A DNA stretch of 41,201 nt from Erwinia mallotivora (GCF_000590885.1 NZ_JFHN01000073.1:1-41201); one strand, 5' to 3'; shown: positions 26,622 through 37,218, numbered from the stretch's first letter. Made by a program: numbers and translations. The notes: generated by a model not told the origin, from the sequence alone.

Positions 26622-27077
26622 GTGTCAGACCTTTGCCCATGCTGTAGCGGGTTGCAGTATAGCCTATGTTGCCAGCCCTGGTTGAACGGAGTGGCGCTGC
26701 CCTCTACCCCAGAAAAATTAATGCGTTCGCGCTACACCGCCTGGGTTCGCTGCGACACAGACTATTTGTTGAACAGCTGGCATCCATCCTGCCAGGCCGA
26801 ACGTTTTCGGGCCGGTGTGGAACAAAGCCACCTCAGTACCAAATGGCTTAGTTTACATATTATTGCGTCAGAAGTGGAAAAGGATAATACCGCAGGGTAT
26901 GTCACTTTTTTTGCTCGTTACTCTGAAAATGGGCAGGAAAGTTTTCTTCACGAGCGTTCGCGCTTTCTTCGGCTGGAACAACGCTGGTACTATATCGACG
27001 GGACATACCCTGATACAGGGCGCAATGATCGGTGCCCATGCGGCTCCGGCAAAAAATTCAAAAAATGTTGTGGGTAG
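26622..27077 (+). CDS. ychJ: YchJ family SEC-C motif protein
   Basis: A 151-residue protein (152 in E. coli YchJ) with two cysteine motifs. The N-terminal one is LCPCCSG...SLCC, and the C-terminal SEC-C zinc motif is RCPCGSGKKFKKCCG, like the SecA tail. The middle YITC-type NTF2-like domain has HPSCQAERF and WYYIDGTYPDTG. The GTG at 26622 was chosen: it begins VSDLCPCCSG and has GGAG 5 bases upstream, whereas the ATG at 26520 overlaps the rssA start and lacks a site. The function is unknown; zinc binding is expected from the motif. Confidence 0.93.
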   Translation: MSDLCPCCSGLQYSLCCQPWLNGVALPSTPEKLMRSRYTAWVRCDTDYLLNSWHPSCQAERFRAGVEQSHLSTKWLSLHIIASEVEKDNTAGYVTFFARYSENGQESFLHERSRFLRLEQRWYYIDGTYPDTGRNDRCPCGSGKKFKKCCG

Positions 27078-27126
27078 TTATCTGCCCCTTTCCAAACAAA
27101 GTTGCTTCGACAGGATTACCATCGCA

Positions 27127-27975
27127 ATGCAATCGCAAACACTGCAACGAAAAGTTTTACGGACTATTTGCCCGGACGCAAAAGGTCTGATCGCCAAAAT
27201 CACCAACATTTGTTACAAACACGAACTGAATATCGTGCAAAACAATGAATTCGTCGATCACCGCACGGGCCGCTTCTTTATGCGGACTGAACTCGAGGGG
27301 ATTTTTAACGACAGCACGCTGCTGGCCGATCTGGACAGCGCATTGCCGGTCGGTTCAGTACGGGAGCTCAATCCGGCGGGTCGCCGTCGCATCGTTATCC
27401 TGGTGACAAAAGAAGCGCACTGCCTGGGTGATTTGCTGATGAAAAGCACTTACGGTGGACTGGACGTGGAAATCGCTGCGGTTATCGGTAATCACGAAAC
27501 CCTGCGTACCCTGGTTGAACGTTTTGACATTCCCTTTGTTCTTGTCAGCCACGAAGGTCTGACCCGTGAGCAACATGACAACAACATGGCAGCAGAGATC
27601 GATCGCTATCAACCCGACTATGTGGTGCTGGCAAAATATATGCGTGTATTAACTCCCGCATTTGTTGAACGCTATCCGAATCAGATTATTAACATTCATC
27701 ACTCATTTCTTCCGGCCTTTATTGGTGCACGTCCCTATCACCAGGCCTATGAGCGTGGGGTGAAAATTATCGGTGCAACAGCTCACTACGTGAATGACAA
27801 TCTGGATGAAGGCCCGATTATTATGCAGGACGTCATTCACGTTGATCATACCTACACCGCCGAAGATATGATGCGTGCCGGGCGTGACGTTGAAAAAAAT
27901 GCGCTGAGTCGCGCGCTGTATCATGTGCTGGCCCAGCGCGTATTTGTATACGGAAACCGTACCATCATTCTGTAG
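27127..27975 (+). CDS. purU: Formyltetrahydrofolate deformylase
   Basis: A 282-residue enzyme (280 in E. coli) that hydrolyses 10-formyl-tetrahydrofolate to formate and tetrahydrofolate. This supplies formate to PurT and balances the one-carbon pool with glycine. An N-terminal ACT domain (about 9-85; RTICPDAKGLIAKITNIC) senses glycine/methionine. The C-terminal formyltransferase fold has the catalytic NIHHSFLPAF and EGPIIMQDVIHVDH segments. The ATG at 27127 begins MQSQTLQRKVLRTICPD, matching the family; the frame upstream of it overlaps ychJ. The neighbours ychJ and tRNA-Tyr are as in E. coli. Confidence 0.97.
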   Translation: MQSQTLQRKVLRTICPDAKGLIAKITNICYKHELNIVQNNEFVDHRTGRFFMRTELEGIFNDSTLLADLDSALPVGSVRELNPAGRRRIVILVTKEAHCLGDLLMKSTYGGLDVEIAAVIGNHETLRTLVERFDIPFVLVSHEGLTREQHDNNMAAEIDRYQPDYVVLAKYMRVLTPAFVERYPNQIINIHHSFLPAFIGARPYHQAYERGVKIIGATAHYVNDNLDEGPIIMQDVIHVDHTYTAEDMMRAGRDVEKNALSRALYHVLAQRVFVYGNRTIIL

Positions 27976-27983
27976 GGTTAATC

Positions 27984-28016
27984 AGGGTGCTGAATTGTCT
28001 ATGAAAACAGCACCCT
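27984..28016 (+). terminator. Hairpin after purU
   Basis: Arms AGGGTGCTG (27984-27992) and CAGCACCCT (28008-28016) match perfectly 9 bases after the purU stop. The sequence after it is GGGTAAAAAA, not a T tract, so it is more a 3' stem than a classical terminator. Confidence 0.5.
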
Positions 28017-28059
28017 GGGTAAAAAAACGGCAAACGATTTTTTTTCACCGCAGACGGAC

Positions 28060-28093
28060 TTTACTCTCTTATTCCATCTGATATGATGCGCCC
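28060..28093 (+). promoter_or_regulatory. Stringent-type promoter of the tRNA-Tyr gene
   Basis: TTTACT (28060-28065), a 16-base spacer and TATGAT (28082-28087) are followed directly by the GC-rich discriminator GCGCCCC. An A/T-rich stretch (28030-28046) lies upstream like an UP element. This is the usual form of stable-RNA promoters under ppGpp control. Confidence 0.6.
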
Positions 28094-28148
28094 CACTTAA
28101 ACAGCTTGCAGACAGACCAGCAAATTGTTGAGTGCTGATTTTACCCCT

Positions 28149-28233
<85 letters not shown>

Positions 28234-28533
28234 TTTCGAGTTTACCCGCCAGGCTGATAACACCTTCTTCAATCTCATCAGTAAAAATAGTCACCTTGAG
28301 CAGTGAAACAGTGTTTGACCCTCTGCCGTTCGCCCCCGGTCACCTCAGTAAGGCAAACTTTATCTGCACAGACTCACTGAAATATTTTTTCCATAAGAAA
28401 CAGCCGGTCCCGGTCATTTTTACGGTTATTTACCTCTGACCACACTCTTAACAACGCCCTCCTTAAGGATGACATTGGCTGCGGTATTCTGTTACCATTC
28501 CGGCCTGTTTTTCATCGCTAACCGGCAGGCGAA
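28234..28533. other. Intergenic region between tRNA-Tyr and xthA
   Basis: 300 bases with no credible gene. No rtT-like repeat or second tRNA is present. An open minus-strand frame covering the tRNA is the well-known spurious antisense translation of tRNA genes. The E. coli-like gene order changes from the 27-28 min to the 39 min region across this gap. No attachment-site duplicate of the tRNA end was seen in the window. Confidence 0.5.
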
Positions 28534-29340
28534 ATGAAATTTGTCTCTTTTAATATCAATGGGCTACGCGCTCGCGCTCATCAGTTAGAAGCCATTGTTG
28601 AGCAACACCAGCCAGATGTTATTGGTCTTCAGGAAACCAAAGTTCATGACGATATGTTTCCCCTCGAAGAGGTGGCTAAACTGGGCTATCACGTGTTTTA
28701 TCATGGCCAGAAAGGTCACTACGGCGTGGCATTACTGACCAAAGCGCAGCCTGTTATGGTCCGTCGGGGATTTGCTGACGACGCTGAGGATGCGCAACGT
28801 CGTCTGATCATGGCCGATATCCCCAGCTCGCTTGGCAATATCACGGTGATCAACGGCTATTTTCCCCAGGGAGAAAGTCGCGACCACCCGCTCAAGTTTC
28901 CGGCAAAAGAGAAGTTTTACCGCGACCTGCAAAACTATCTGGAGCAGGAACAGAAAGCTGACAATCCCCTGCTTATCATGGGCGACATGAATATCAGCAC
29001 CTCCGATCTGGATATCGGTATTGGCGAGGATAATCGTAAGCGCTGGCTGCGTACCGGCAAATGCTCTTTTCTGCCTGAAGAGAGAGAATGGATGGAACGC
29101 TTACTCAACTGGGGGCTGGTCGATACCTGGCGGGCGAAAATTGCCCAGACAAACGACCGCTTTTCCTGGTTCGACTACCGTTCTAAAGGATTTGATGATA
29201 ACCGGGGTTTACGCATCGATCTGCTGCTGGCCAGTCAACCGCTTGCTGAACGTTGTGTGGCAACTGGCATAGACTACGACATCCGCAGTATGGAAAAACC
29301 CTCTGACCATGCGCCAGTCTGGGCAGAGTTCAGTCTGTAA
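28534..29340 (+). CDS. xthA: Exonuclease III
   Basis: A 268-residue AP endonuclease and 3'-5' exonuclease, the same length as in E. coli, that works in base-excision repair. Catalytic and metal residues are visible: Asn7 in SFNINGLR, Glu34 in LQETKV, the GDMNIS motif with Asp and Asn, and Asp258-His259 in [12 protein letters not shown]. The start is an ATG 8 bases after GGCAGGCG. It is the first gene of the 39-min-like block and stands alone, convergent with ynjH. Confidence 0.97.
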   Translation: MKFVSFNINGLRARAHQLEAIVEQHQPDVIGLQETKVHDDMFPLEEVAKLGYHVFYHGQKGHYGVALLTKAQPVMVRRGFADDAEDAQRRLIMADIPSSLGNITVINGYFPQGESRDHPLKFPAKEKFYRDLQNYLEQEQKADNPLLIMGDMNISTSDLDIGIGEDNRKRWLRTGKCSFLPEEREWMERLLNWGLVDTWRAKIAQTNDRFSWFDYRSKGFDDNRGLRIDLLLASQPLAERCVATGIDYDIRSMEKPSDHAPVWAEFSL

Positions 29341-29349
29341 TCTCGCCGT

Positions 29350-29367
29350 CCCGGGGTCCATCCCGGG
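29350..29367. terminator. Possible shared terminator hairpin between xthA and ynjH
   Basis: CCCGGG (29350-29355) and CCCGGG (29362-29367) form a short, very stable stem 10 bases after the xthA stop. There is no T tract, so termination is uncertain. Confidence 0.35.
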
Positions 29368-29373
29368 CAACCC

Positions 29374-29724
29374 TTATTGCTTCAGTGGTTTCCAGATAAG
29401 ATTATTGGTGCCGAAGGATTGCTCGTCGCGGGCGCATTGCAATAACACCCCTTCCATCTTCACCACCGACCCTTCTGTGTAGCTGCGGTTCTGCCAGATA
29501 CAACAACGCTGACAGGGGGGCTGATTGTTATTGCTATTTTGATTCTGTGTCCATACCTGTGGTGGCATATCAATCACCACGCCGGAGCCTCTGCCCATGC
29601 TGTTGTCGTAGGCTGATACGCTGTCATCAGCACTATTCTGTTGACCGCCGTACTGCTCCGTTGCCCATGACGGCTGGCTGCACAGCAACAATACGCCCAG
29701 TAACGTCGCGCTTTTTTTGATCAT
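29374..29724 (-). CDS. ynjH: YnjH family secreted protein (DUF1496)
   Basis: A 116-residue protein with a clear signal peptide ([19 protein letters not shown], cleaved near residue 22). A Q/N-rich stretch follows (about 24-68), then a C-terminal domain with paired cysteines ([19 protein letters not shown] and [11 protein letters not shown]) that fits DUF1496. It is probably periplasmic with disulfides. It overlaps the topB stop by 4 bases (ATGA), so it is translationally coupled to topB. The function is unknown. The N/Q insertion is longer than I expect for E. coli YnjH, so the assignment rests on the C-terminal pattern and location. Confidence 0.75.
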   Translation of the reverse strand: MIKKSATLLGVLLLCSQPSWATEQYGGQQNSADDSVSAYDNSMGRGSGVVIDMPPQVWTQNQNSNNNQPPCQRCCIWQNRSYTEGSVVKMEGVLLQCARDEQSFGTNNLIWKPLKQ

Positions 29725-31634
29725 TTCCTCTCCTTCGCTTTGCCTGCCTTACGTTTCGGCCTGTTGTTTTCCGCCACGGGCAGGCCACGAAAAGCGTGAG
29801 CCGCCGGTTGCTGCCGTGCCTGATTAATTAACTGGTATAACGTCTCCACCAGGGGCTGCATAAACCCCTGATAGCTGCACTGCTTCTCACTGATTTTAGT
29901 CAGTGTCGACTCCCAGTGGGCGGTCATATCCGGCCGCGCGGCCATTTCCGGCAATGAGTGGATAAGCGCGCGACCGGCCGGGCTGGAATGGATATAGCGC
30001 CCTTTTTTGAACAGGAACGTTCGCTTAAACAGGAGTTCGATAATTCCGGCACGCGTTGCCTCTGTTCCTAAACCATCGGTCGCACGCAGCACTTTCTTTA
30101 GATCTTTATCCTGTACAAAGCGTGCGATACCGGTCATGGCTGACAACAATGTGGCATCGGTGAACGGCCTCGGTGGCTGAGTCTGCTTTGCCACCACCTC
30201 GCCGCGCTCGCACAGCAGCTCATCACCTTTTGCCACGACAGGCAGCGGCGTGCCGTCATTCTCCTCGTCACGCTCTTTGCTACCCAGCAACGCCCGCCAG
30301 CCAGCCTCTGCCAGAAAACGTGCTTTTGCGACAAATTTCCCTCCGGCAATATCCAGTTCAATCACGCATTTCCGATACACCGCATCAGGACAGAACTGCA
30401 TCAGATACCAGGTAGCGATCAGCTGATAAATATTGTTTTCATTCTCTGTCAGACGAACAGCATTGCTGCGCGCGGTAGGAATAATGGCGTGGTGAGCATC
30501 AACTTTTTTATCATCCCAACAGCGATTTTTGCGATCCGCATCAAAATCCTCAGGGGGGATCAGATCAGGCTGATGGACAGAGATGGCATTTAATACCGCC
30601 TGTCTCCCGGCGAAATGCTCGTCAGGCAGATAACGGCTGTCAGAACGTGGATAGGTAATCAGTTTGTGGGTTTCGTACAGTTTCTGGCAGGTATCCAGCA
30701 CTGTCTGTGCACTCAGGCCAAACCGTTTTGCCGCCTCGATTTGCAGAGCGGAGAGCGAAAAAGGCAGCGGTGCCGTGTCATTTTCCCGCTTGTCGTTATA
30801 ACTGGTAACCCGTGCAGGCTGCCCGCCAATACGCGCCACAACATGTTCAGCGAGCGGACGGTGCAGCAGTCGCCCCTCCTCATCCTGATAAGGCTCACAG
30901 GACTCACTTGGCTGCCACAGAGCAACAAATCGCTCATCCTGCGGGGTGACAATATGCGCTCTTACCTCGAAGAAGTCTTTTGCCACAAAGTTTTCAATCT
31001 CTTCATCACGTCGCACCACCAGTCCAAGCACCGGTGTCTGGACACGCCCGACCGAAAGCACGCCGTCATATCCCGCATTGCGCCCCAGCAAAGTGTAAGC
31101 GCGAGTCATATTAATGCCATACAGCCAGTCCGCCCGAGCGCGTGCCAGCGCGGAGACACAAAGAGGAATAAACTCGCGGTTCTCACGCAGACGCCCCACG
31201 GCACGTTCGACCGCCGCAGGATTAAGATCGTTGATTAAGCAACGCATTACTTTTTCACGTTTTTCCGGCGACAGCGCCAGATAATCCAGAACCTCATCGA
31301 CCAGCAGCTGTCCTTCGCGATCGGGGTCACCGGCGTGAATCACTTCACTGGCCTGTTCAAGCAATCCTTTAATCACGCTCAGCTGTTTTGCAACGGAAGG
31401 ACGCGGCTGCAACTGCCATTTTTCCGGCACAATGGGTAAATCAGCCAGCGACCAGCGGGCGAAGCGGCTGTTGTAGCTGTCAGGCTGAGCCTGTTCCAAC
31501 AGATGCCCGACGCACCAGGTGACCGCATCTTCGCTGCCACAGGCAATATAGCCCTCTCCCCGGCGATGAGGTTTTGGCAGTACATCGGCAATAGCGCGGG
31601 CAAGGCTGGGCTTTTCGGCAATAAACAAACGCAT
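29721..31634 (-). CDS. topB: DNA topoisomerase III
   Basis: A 637-residue type IA topoisomerase (653 in E. coli) that decatenates DNA through single-strand passage. The Toprim domain starts [16 protein letters not shown] with [14 protein letters not shown] for metal. The active-site Tyr328 lies in [13 protein letters not shown]. The [11 protein letters not shown] gate segment is present. The C-terminus is short and basic ([14 protein letters not shown]). It is followed by ynjH with a 4-base overlap. In E. coli, selD lies directly upstream between ydjA and topB; here it is missing. Confidence 0.97.
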   Translation of the reverse strand: MRLFIAEKPSLARAIADVLPKPHRRGEGYIACGSEDAVTWCVGHLLEQAQPDSYNSRFARWSLADLPIVPEKWQLQPRPSVAKQLSVIKGLLEQASEVIHAGDPDREGQLLVDEVLDYLALSPEKREKVMRCLINDLNPAAVERAVGRLRENREFIPLCVSALARARADWLYGINMTRAYTLLGRNAGYDGVLSVGRVQTPVLGLVVRRDEEIENFVAKDFFEVRAHIVTPQDERFVALWQPSESCEPYQDEEGRLLHRPLAEHVVARIGGQPARVTSYNDKRENDTAPLPFSLSALQIEAAKRFGLSAQTVLDTCQKLYETHKLITYPRSDSRYLPDEHFAGRQAVLNAISVHQPDLIPPEDFDADRKNRCWDDKKVDAHHAIIPTARSNAVRLTENENNIYQLIATWYLMQFCPDAVYRKCVIELDIAGGKFVAKARFLAEAGWRALLGSKERDEENDGTPLPVVAKGDELLCERGEVVAKQTQPPRPFTDATLLSAMTGIARFVQDKDLKKVLRATDGLGTEATRAGIIELLFKRTFLFKKGRYIHSSPAGRALIHSLPEMAARPDMTAHWESTLTKISEKQCSYQGFMQPLVETLYQLINQARQQPAAHAFRGLPVAENNRPKRKAGKAKERK

Positions 31635-31918
31635 CTGGCAGTGATGTCCTTCAGAATAAAGCTTCGGTCAGGGTACCCCTGTGGCGGAGAGTCCGTCCTT
31701 GCCACTTACAGGTGTAAAGAGAGTTTACTGATGCAGGCCACGATTTACAGGACAGAAGCGTGATTGATACGCGACTGAAAGCCTGCATACGGCAACATGA
31801 CCGCCAGTATGTTAACGCGTAAGGAGTTCGTGGGTAAGGCCACAGCAGTTCGATTGCTTACAATCAGAGCAATATGCAGGGCTGCTCACAACCCTGCCGG
31901 CATCGGTTGTGATTCCTG
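31635..31918. other. topB-ydjA intergenic region lacking selD
   Basis: 284 bases between two leftward genes. A hairpin GCAGGG/CCCTGC (31876-31897) just after the ydjA stop may end that transcript. No credible gene or remnant of selD is visible in any frame. Confidence 0.5.
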
Positions 31919-32470
31919 TCAGAACCGGCTGACAAAAGGTGACGTGTCAGGCGGGACCACCGTGGTGGCAGATTTAAGCTGTGGCGTACCAAGATAAAGG
32001 AAGCCGACGATGGCATCCTGCTCGCGGCAATGAAAAGCCTCACGGACCGCCTGATGTTCTGTCCATGCCCCGCTGCGCCAGATACCATTGAAGCCCTGCG
32101 CTACTGCGGCCATCTGCATCGCCATCACTGCACATCCTGCGGAAACCAGCTGTTCCCAGTGAGGAACTTTATGATGCGTTTCACAGTGAGCGACCACGGT
32201 AATAATCATTGGCGCACGCAAAGGTGCCTGCCTGGCTTTATCGATGGCTTTAGCTTCCATCTGATCCTGACGCGCGACATTCTCAAGAAGAGTACTGAAA
32301 CGTTGAAGTCCTTCATTCTCAATGATAATGAAGCGCCAGGGCTGCAATGTGCCATGATCGGGCGCCCGCATGGCGGCCCGCAAAATGTTTTCCAGCACTT
32401 CTCCTGACGGAGCTGGCTCACTCAAGCGCGATGCGGAGCGACGATTAACCAACAGATCCAGTGCATCCAT
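31919..32470 (-). CDS. ydjA: YdjA family nitroreductase
   Basis: A 183-residue FMN-dependent nitroreductase-fold protein, the same length as E. coli YdjA. FMN and dimer segments are [53 protein letters not shown] and [10 protein letters not shown]. It belongs to the compact nitroreductases with reduced FMN-pocket contacts. The substrate is unknown. The start has CAGGAGACAATT upstream. It is divergent from sppA. Confidence 0.95.
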   Translation of the reverse strand: MDALDLLVNRRSASRLSEPAPSGEVLENILRAAMRAPDHGTLQPWRFIIIENEGLQRFSTLLENVARQDQMEAKAIDKARQAPLRAPMIITVVAHCETHHKVPHWEQLVSAGCAVMAMQMAAVAQGFNGIWRSGAWTEHQAVREAFHCREQDAIVGFLYLGTPQLKSATTVVPPDTSPFVSRF

Positions 32471-32662
32471 AATTGTCTCCTGATAATGATTTTTATTCAG
32501 CAGAAGCTAGCACAGGATGATGAATTGTTACAGCATCGCGCTTTTTCCTGCTGACAATTTGTTCCCCGCTATTTAGGATGTCACCATCTCAACCCGGTTT
32601 ACGTCATCCAGCCTTGTGCCTGAATACCCGACCGGCTTTTTAATCGCGATTATGGAGAACCT

Positions 32663-34519
32663 ATGCGGATTTTGTGGCGAGCAATCGCTGGTTTTTTTAA
32701 ATGGACGTGGCGGCTGCTGAACTTCGTCCGTGAGTTTATTCTCAACCTTTTTCTGGTGTGCCTGATTCTGATTTGTGTCGGAATTTATTTCCAGTATACC
32801 AAAGCCAGCGCCCCCGCCGAGGTACAGAAAGGCGCACTGATTGTTGATCTGAGTGGTACGGTCGTCGATAAGCCTTCGGTCAGTAATAAGCTGAGCAGAA
32901 TTGGTCGCCAGTTGCTGGGAACCAGCAGTGACCGCCTGAAAGAGAATTCACTGTTCGATGTGGTGGATGCCATCCGTCAGGCGAAGGGTGACGCCAACAT
33001 CACCGGCATAGTGCTGGACCTGCGTGACTTCGCCGGGGCTGACCAGCCATCTCTGCAATATATTGGTAAAGCTTTGCGTGAGTTTCGTGACAGCGGTAAA
33101 CCCATATTCGCTACTGGCGACAGTTACAGTCAGGCACAGTACTATCTCGCCAGTTTTGCCAACAAAATTTACCTGTCACCACAGGGTACGGTAGATCTTC
33201 ATGGATTCGCCACCAATGGTCTTTATTACAAAACGTTGCTGGATAAGCTCAAAGTAACCTCGCATGTTTTCCGCGTTGGCACCTATAAATCAGCAGTAGA
33301 ACCTTATCTGCGGGATGATATGTCCCCGGCAGCCCGCGATGCTGACAGCCGCTGGATTGGAGAACTTTGGCAGAATTATCTCAACACGCTGGCTGCCAAT
33401 CGTCAGCTGACGCCTGAGCAGGTGTTTCCTGGGGCGCAGGGCGTACTGGACGGACTGAACAAAACTGGTGGTGACACGGCGGTATATGCCAGAGACAACA
33501 AGCTGGTCGATCAGCTGGCTTCCCGTGCCGTTGTCGATCAGGAGATGAGTAAAGTCTTTGGTTGGGACAAACAGTCCAACGATTTCAAAGGCACCAGCAT
33601 CTATGACTATCAGGTGAAAAATAACAGCTCTGCCGACGGTAACATCGCGGTGGTGATGGCCAGTGGCGCAATCCTTGACGGGGATGAAACCCCCGGCAAC
33701 GTGGGAGGCGACACCACCGCGATGGAGATCCGTCAGGCCCGACTGGATCCCAAAATCAAAGCAATTGTCTTTCGGGTTAACAGTCCCGGCGGCAGCGTGA
33801 CGGCATCTGAAACTATTCGTGAAGAGCTGGCAGCGGCAAAAGCAGCGGGTAAACCGGTTGTGGTGTCAATGGGTGGCATGGCGGCATCAGGTGGCTACTG
33901 GATCTCCACGCCAGCAAATTACATCATTGCCAGCCCGAACACACTTACTGGCTCCATCGGCATTTTCGGCGTGATTAATACCATTGAGAATACGCTGGAT
34001 TCAATTGGTGTACACACTGATGGCGTGGCAACCTCACCTCTGGCTAATGTGGCAACCACCCGCGCACTCCCCCCTGAAGCCCAGCAGATGATGCAGCTGA
34101 GTATCGCTAACGGTTACAGAAACTTTATTGGCCTGGTGGCGGCCGCACGCGGTAAGACGCCAGAACAGGTTGATACTATTGCTCAGGGACATGTCTGGAC
34201 CGGCAGCGATGCTAAAGCCAATGGGCTTGTCGATGCCATGGGTGATTTTGATGACTCAGTGGCAAAAGCCGCTGAGCTGGCCAGGTTGCCGAAATGGCAA
34301 CTGAGCTGGTATCAGGATGAGCCTGGCTTCTTCGACCTGTTACTCAGCCAGATGAACGTCTCTGTGCAGGCGGTACTGCCAACAGCGTTCAAAGCCTGGT
34401 TGCCGGCTCCGCTGGCAGAGGTCATGGTCAGCATGAAAAATCAGCCCGGCTTGTTTGATAATCTCAACGATCCACAAAATCGCTATGCGATCTGTCTTAC
34501 CTGCGGCCTGGTAAAATAA
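32663..34519 (+). CDS. sppA: Signal peptide peptidase SppA (protease IV)
   Basis: A 618-residue inner membrane serine protease (618 in E. coli) that degrades cleaved signal peptides. One N-terminal membrane segment (about 24-46) precedes tandem SppA domains. The Ser-Lys dyad is present: Lys209 in [10 protein letters not shown] and Ser409 in [24 protein letters not shown] and LTGSIGIFG are further family motifs. The ATG at 32663 has GGAGA 5 bases upstream. The hairpin after the stop (34526-34552) probably ends the transcript, and ansA follows after 82 bases. Confidence 0.97.
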   Translation: MRILWRAIAGFFKWTWRLLNFVREFILNLFLVCLILICVGIYFQYTKASAPAEVQKGALIVDLSGTVVDKPSVSNKLSRIGRQLLGTSSDRLKENSLFDVVDAIRQAKGDANITGIVLDLRDFAGADQPSLQYIGKALREFRDSGKPIFATGDSYSQAQYYLASFANKIYLSPQGTVDLHGFATNGLYYKTLLDKLKVTSHVFRVGTYKSAVEPYLRDDMSPAARDADSRWIGELWQNYLNTLAANRQLTPEQVFPGAQGVLDGLNKTGGDTAVYARDNKLVDQLASRAVVDQEMSKVFGWDKQSNDFKGTSIYDYQVKNNSSADGNIAVVMASGAILDGDETPGNVGGDTTAMEIRQARLDPKIKAIVFRVNSPGGSVTASETIREELAAAKAAGKPVVVSMGGMAASGGYWISTPANYIIASPNTLTGSIGIFGVINTIENTLDSIGVHTDGVATSPLANVATTRALPPEAQQMMQLSIANGYRNFIGLVAAARGKTPEQVDTIAQGHVWTGSDAKANGLVDAMGDFDDSVAKAAELARLPKWQLSWYQDEPGFFDLLLSQMNVSVQAVLPTAFKAWLPAPLAEVMVSMKNQPGLFDNLNDPQNRYAICLTCGLVK

Positions 34520-34525
34520 CTGTTC

Positions 34526-34552
34526 AGCCCGGCATCTTGTCGGGCTGCTTTT
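34526..34552 (+). terminator. Probable terminator of sppA
   Basis: Arms AGCCCG (34526-34531) and CGGGCT (34541-34546) with a 9-base loop are followed by GCTTTTC, 7 bases past the sppA stop. The T run is short, so it may be leaky towards ansA. Confidence 0.55.
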
Positions 34553-34601
34553 CACGAGTTTTCCCCTTATAATTCGCCTTTTGGCAAGCCTGAGTTAATC
34601 C

Positions 34602-35618
34602 ATGCATAAAAAATCCATTTACGTTGCCTATACGGGCGGAACCATCGGTATGCAACGTTCCAGCCACGGCTATGTTCCGGTGTCGGGCCACCTGCAAAAC
34701 CAGCTGGCTGACATGCCTGAATTCCATCGTCCTGAGATGCCAGACTTTACTATTCATGAATATCAGCCATTGATTGACTCTTCGGATATGACACCGCAGG
34801 ACTGGCAATCGATTGCGGATGATATCAAGGCCAATTACGATCAATATGATGGTTTTGTCATCCTTCATGGCACCGACACCATGGCATTTACCGCGTCAGC
34901 CCTTTCATTTATGCTGGAAAATCTGACTAAACCGGTCATTGTGACAGGGTCACAGATTCCACTTGAAGCGCTGAGATCTGACGGACAGCAAAATCTGCTG
35001 AACGCCCTGTTTATCGCGGCGAACTACCCGATCAGTGAAGTCTCGCTGTTTTTCAACAACCACCTGTTTCGCGGCAACCGTACCACTAAAGCGCATGCCG
35101 ATGGTTTCAACGCTTTTGCATCACCTAATCTGCCCCCGCTGTTGGAAGCCGGAATACATATCCGCCGACTGAATACACCACCCGCCCCGATGGGCAAAGG
35201 CCAGCTGATTGTTCATTCGGTTACCCCGCAGCCTGTTGGCGTGGTCACACTCTATCCGGGAATTTCAGCTGATGTGGTAAGTAATTTCCTGCGCCAGCCG
35301 GTCAAAGCGTTGATCCTGCGCTCGTACGGCGTGGGCAATGCCCCGCAAAATCCGGCTTTTCTCAACGAACTGAAAGAAGCATCAGCGCGGGGCATTGTGG
35401 TCGTTAACCTGACTCAGTGCATGTCCGGCAAGGTCAATATGGGCGGCTATGCCACCGGCAATGCTCTGGCGCTGGCTGGTGTAATCAGCGGTGGCGACCT
35501 GACGGTGGAAGCCACCCTGACCAAGTTACATTTTCTGCTTAGTCAGGATTTAACCAGTGAGCAGGTCCGTCAGCAGATGCAGGTTAATCTGCGTGGTGAG
35601 CTGACTACCGAAGAATAA
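34602..35618 (+). CDS. ansA: L-asparaginase I
   Basis: A 338-residue cytoplasmic asparaginase (338 in E. coli) that hydrolyses asparagine to aspartate and ammonia. The first catalytic threonine is in YTGGTIGMQ (about residue 14). The second motif is HGTDTMAFTASALSFMLE with Thr and Asp. There is no signal peptide, as expected for type I. It is followed by pncA after 13 bases, so the two are probably co-transcribed, as in E. coli. Confidence 0.97.
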   Translation: MHKKSIYVAYTGGTIGMQRSSHGYVPVSGHLQNQLADMPEFHRPEMPDFTIHEYQPLIDSSDMTPQDWQSIADDIKANYDQYDGFVILHGTDTMAFTASALSFMLENLTKPVIVTGSQIPLEALRSDGQQNLLNALFIAANYPISEVSLFFNNHLFRGNRTTKAHADGFNAFASPNLPPLLEAGIHIRRLNTPPAPMGKGQLIVHSVTPQPVGVVTLYPGISADVVSNFLRQPVKALILRSYGVGNAPQNPAFLNELKEASARGIVVVNLTQCMSGKVNMGGYATGNALALAGVISGGDLTVEATLTKLHFLLSQDLTSEQVRQQMQVNLRGELTTEE

Positions 35619-35631
35619 TCAGGAATAAATT

Positions 35632-36246
35632 ATGACGATTCGCCAGGCGCTGTTACTGATAGATCTACAAAATGATTTTTGTCCCGGCGGCGCGCTGGCT
35701 GTCAGCGGAGGCGATCGGGTGATTGCCATCGCTAACCAGTATGCAACGGAGTTTCATCAGCGTGATCAGCCCGTGCTGGCGACCCTGGACTGGCATCCCG
35801 CCGAACATGGTAGCTTTGCCTCGACTGCGCGCCAGCCGCCCTGGACCAGCGGAAAACTGGATGGCCTGTCTCAGGTGTGGTGGCCCGATCACTGCGTTCA
35901 GGGCTCTTCAGGCGCAGAGCTGCACCCCGCGCTGCATCAGCATCTGATTACTGAGCTTTTTTTTAAAGGCCAGACTGTCAATGTGGACAGCTACAGTGCC
36001 TTCTACGATAACGGGCGGCGCAGTAAAACCTTGCTGGACAGCTGGCTGAAAGCGCAACAGATTGTGGCATTGACGGTGATGGGACTGGCAACCGACTACT
36101 GCGTAAAATACAGCGTGCTCGATGCACTGGCCTGCGGATACACGACAACCGTTATTTCCGCCGGCTGTCGTGGCGTCGATTTACAACCGGGTGACAGTGC
36201 GCGGGCGCTGGAGGAGATGGCCACAGCAGGGGCCATTATCCTGTAG
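35632..36246 (+). CDS. pncA: Nicotinamidase / pyrazinamidase
   Basis: A 204-residue cysteine hydrolase (about 213 in E. coli) that converts nicotinamide to nicotinate in the NAD salvage cycle. The catalytic Asp11 is in LLIDLQNDFCPGG, the Lys region is FKGQTVNVDSYSAF, and the nucleophilic cysteine is in LATDYCVKYSV. Metal-ligand histidines are in DWHPAEHGSF. CAGGAATAAATT precedes the start. It ends only 5 bases from the convergent yeaC stop, with no terminator between. Confidence 0.96.
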   Translation: MTIRQALLLIDLQNDFCPGGALAVSGGDRVIAIANQYATEFHQRDQPVLATLDWHPAEHGSFASTARQPPWTSGKLDGLSQVWWPDHCVQGSSGAELHPALHQHLITELFFKGQTVNVDSYSAFYDNGRRSKTLLDSWLKAQQIVALTVMGLATDYCVKYSVLDALACGYTTTVISAGCRGVDLQPGDSARALEEMATAGAIIL

Positions 36247-36251
36247 CGATG

Positions 36252-36530
36252 TTACTGCAAACGGATCGGCATCCGGTGATCGTCAGTAATACCAAACTCT
36301 TCTTTCAACTGCTGTTTGCTTTTCACTACCAGCTCGCCGCCCTTTCCCACCGTCATATGCTGCGGCTGGTCGTTATGGCGGGCCTGCCAGAGGAGAACAA
36401 GTTGCAGACTGTTCTCTTTTTGCTCGGGGGTCAATGCCACCCCATCCGCCCATTTTCCCGTTTCAACTGCGGTGACCAGACGTTGATATACGTCAGGGGT
36501 CATCGCTGCAATTATCTCATCCAGCGGCAT
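36252..36530 (-). CDS. yeaC: YeaC family protein
   Basis: A 92-residue small soluble protein (about 90 in E. coli YeaC, DUF1315). It matches in MTPDVYQRLVTAVETGKWADGVALT, KENSLQLVLLWQARHN and KSKQQLKEEFGI. The function is unknown. It begins 5 bases after the msrB stop and is probably co-transcribed with it, as in E. coli. Confidence 0.92.
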   Translation of the reverse strand: MPLDEIIAAMTPDVYQRLVTAVETGKWADGVALTPEQKENSLQLVLLWQARHNDQPQHMTVGKGGELVVKSKQQLKEEFGITDDHRMPIRLQ

Positions 36531-36535
36531 AGCGA

Positions 36536-36946
36536 CTATCCTTTAATGTTATTGCCATCATCACTGGTAAAACTCAGCGAGGCGGAATTCACGCAGTAGC
36601 GTTCACCGGTTGGCTGAGGTCCGTCAGGAAAAACATGCCCAAGATGGGCATCACAGCTGCCACAACGAATTTCAATACGCTGCATCCCGTGTGAGTCATC
36701 CTCAAGATATCTGACCGCGTCATCATTACAGGGCTGGTAAAAGCTGGGCCAGCCGCAACCAGAATCGAACTTACTGGCTGAAAGAAATAGCGGCGCGTTG
36801 CAGACCAGACAATGATAAATGCCGTCATCTTTGTTGTGCAACAGCTTGCCGGAAAAAGGCGGTTCAGTGCCCCGCTGCTGTGTAACGTAGCGCTGCATTT
36901 CCGTCAGCTCAGTTTCCGGATGCAGTGATTCAGGATGATTAACCAT
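36536..36946 (-). CDS. msrB: Methionine sulfoxide reductase B
   Basis: A 136-residue zinc-containing enzyme (137 in E. coli) that reduces methionine-R-sulfoxide in proteins. Two CxxC zinc pairs are in [10 protein letters not shown] and [11 protein letters not shown]. The catalytic cysteine is in [13 protein letters not shown]. The conserved [10 protein letters not shown] substrate segment is present. It is divergent from gapA and followed by yeaC. Confidence 0.97.
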   Translation of the reverse strand: MVNHPESLHPETELTEMQRYVTQQRGTEPPFSGKLLHNKDDGIYHCLVCNAPLFLSASKFDSGCGWPSFYQPCNDDAVRYLEDDSHGMQRIEIRCGSCDAHLGHVFPDGPQPTGERYCVNSASLSFTSDDGNNIKG

Positions 36947-37066
36947 AATGTTATTCTCAGGCGGGCGTTTCAGAAATTATAGCAGCCACTATGCTAACAA
37001 ATATTTAACATCGCCGGGAGCTTTTTTACCTTGCGCAGAAGTCTGAAACTGATCTCGGGATAAAAT

Positions 37067-37082
37067 TGTGACCATGATCACC
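37067..37082. promoter_or_regulatory. Probable CRP site upstream of gapA
   Basis: TGTGACCATGATCACC fits TGTGA-N6-TCACA with a single mismatch in the last base. gapA is CRP-influenced in E. coli. It lies between divergent promoters and could also affect msrB. Confidence 0.55.
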
Positions 37083-37218
37083 CTTTAGCCTTATCACCCC
37101 TTTATATTCAGGCAGGATGCCTCAACATTGGGTACTTAGCGGCGTCAGAGGAAGTTGCAAAAGCGCAATAATTCCTGTCGTTCGGTTTGATTTGTCGCAA
37201 CTATTGAACCGATTCCGC

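Noticed and set aside
27984..28030. Full rho-independent terminator after purU
   Set aside because: The stem is good, but it is followed by a run of A, not T, so I kept it only as a hairpin.
30615..31238. 207-codon plus-strand frame opposite topB
   Set aside because: Antisense shadow of a conserved gene with no independent evidence.
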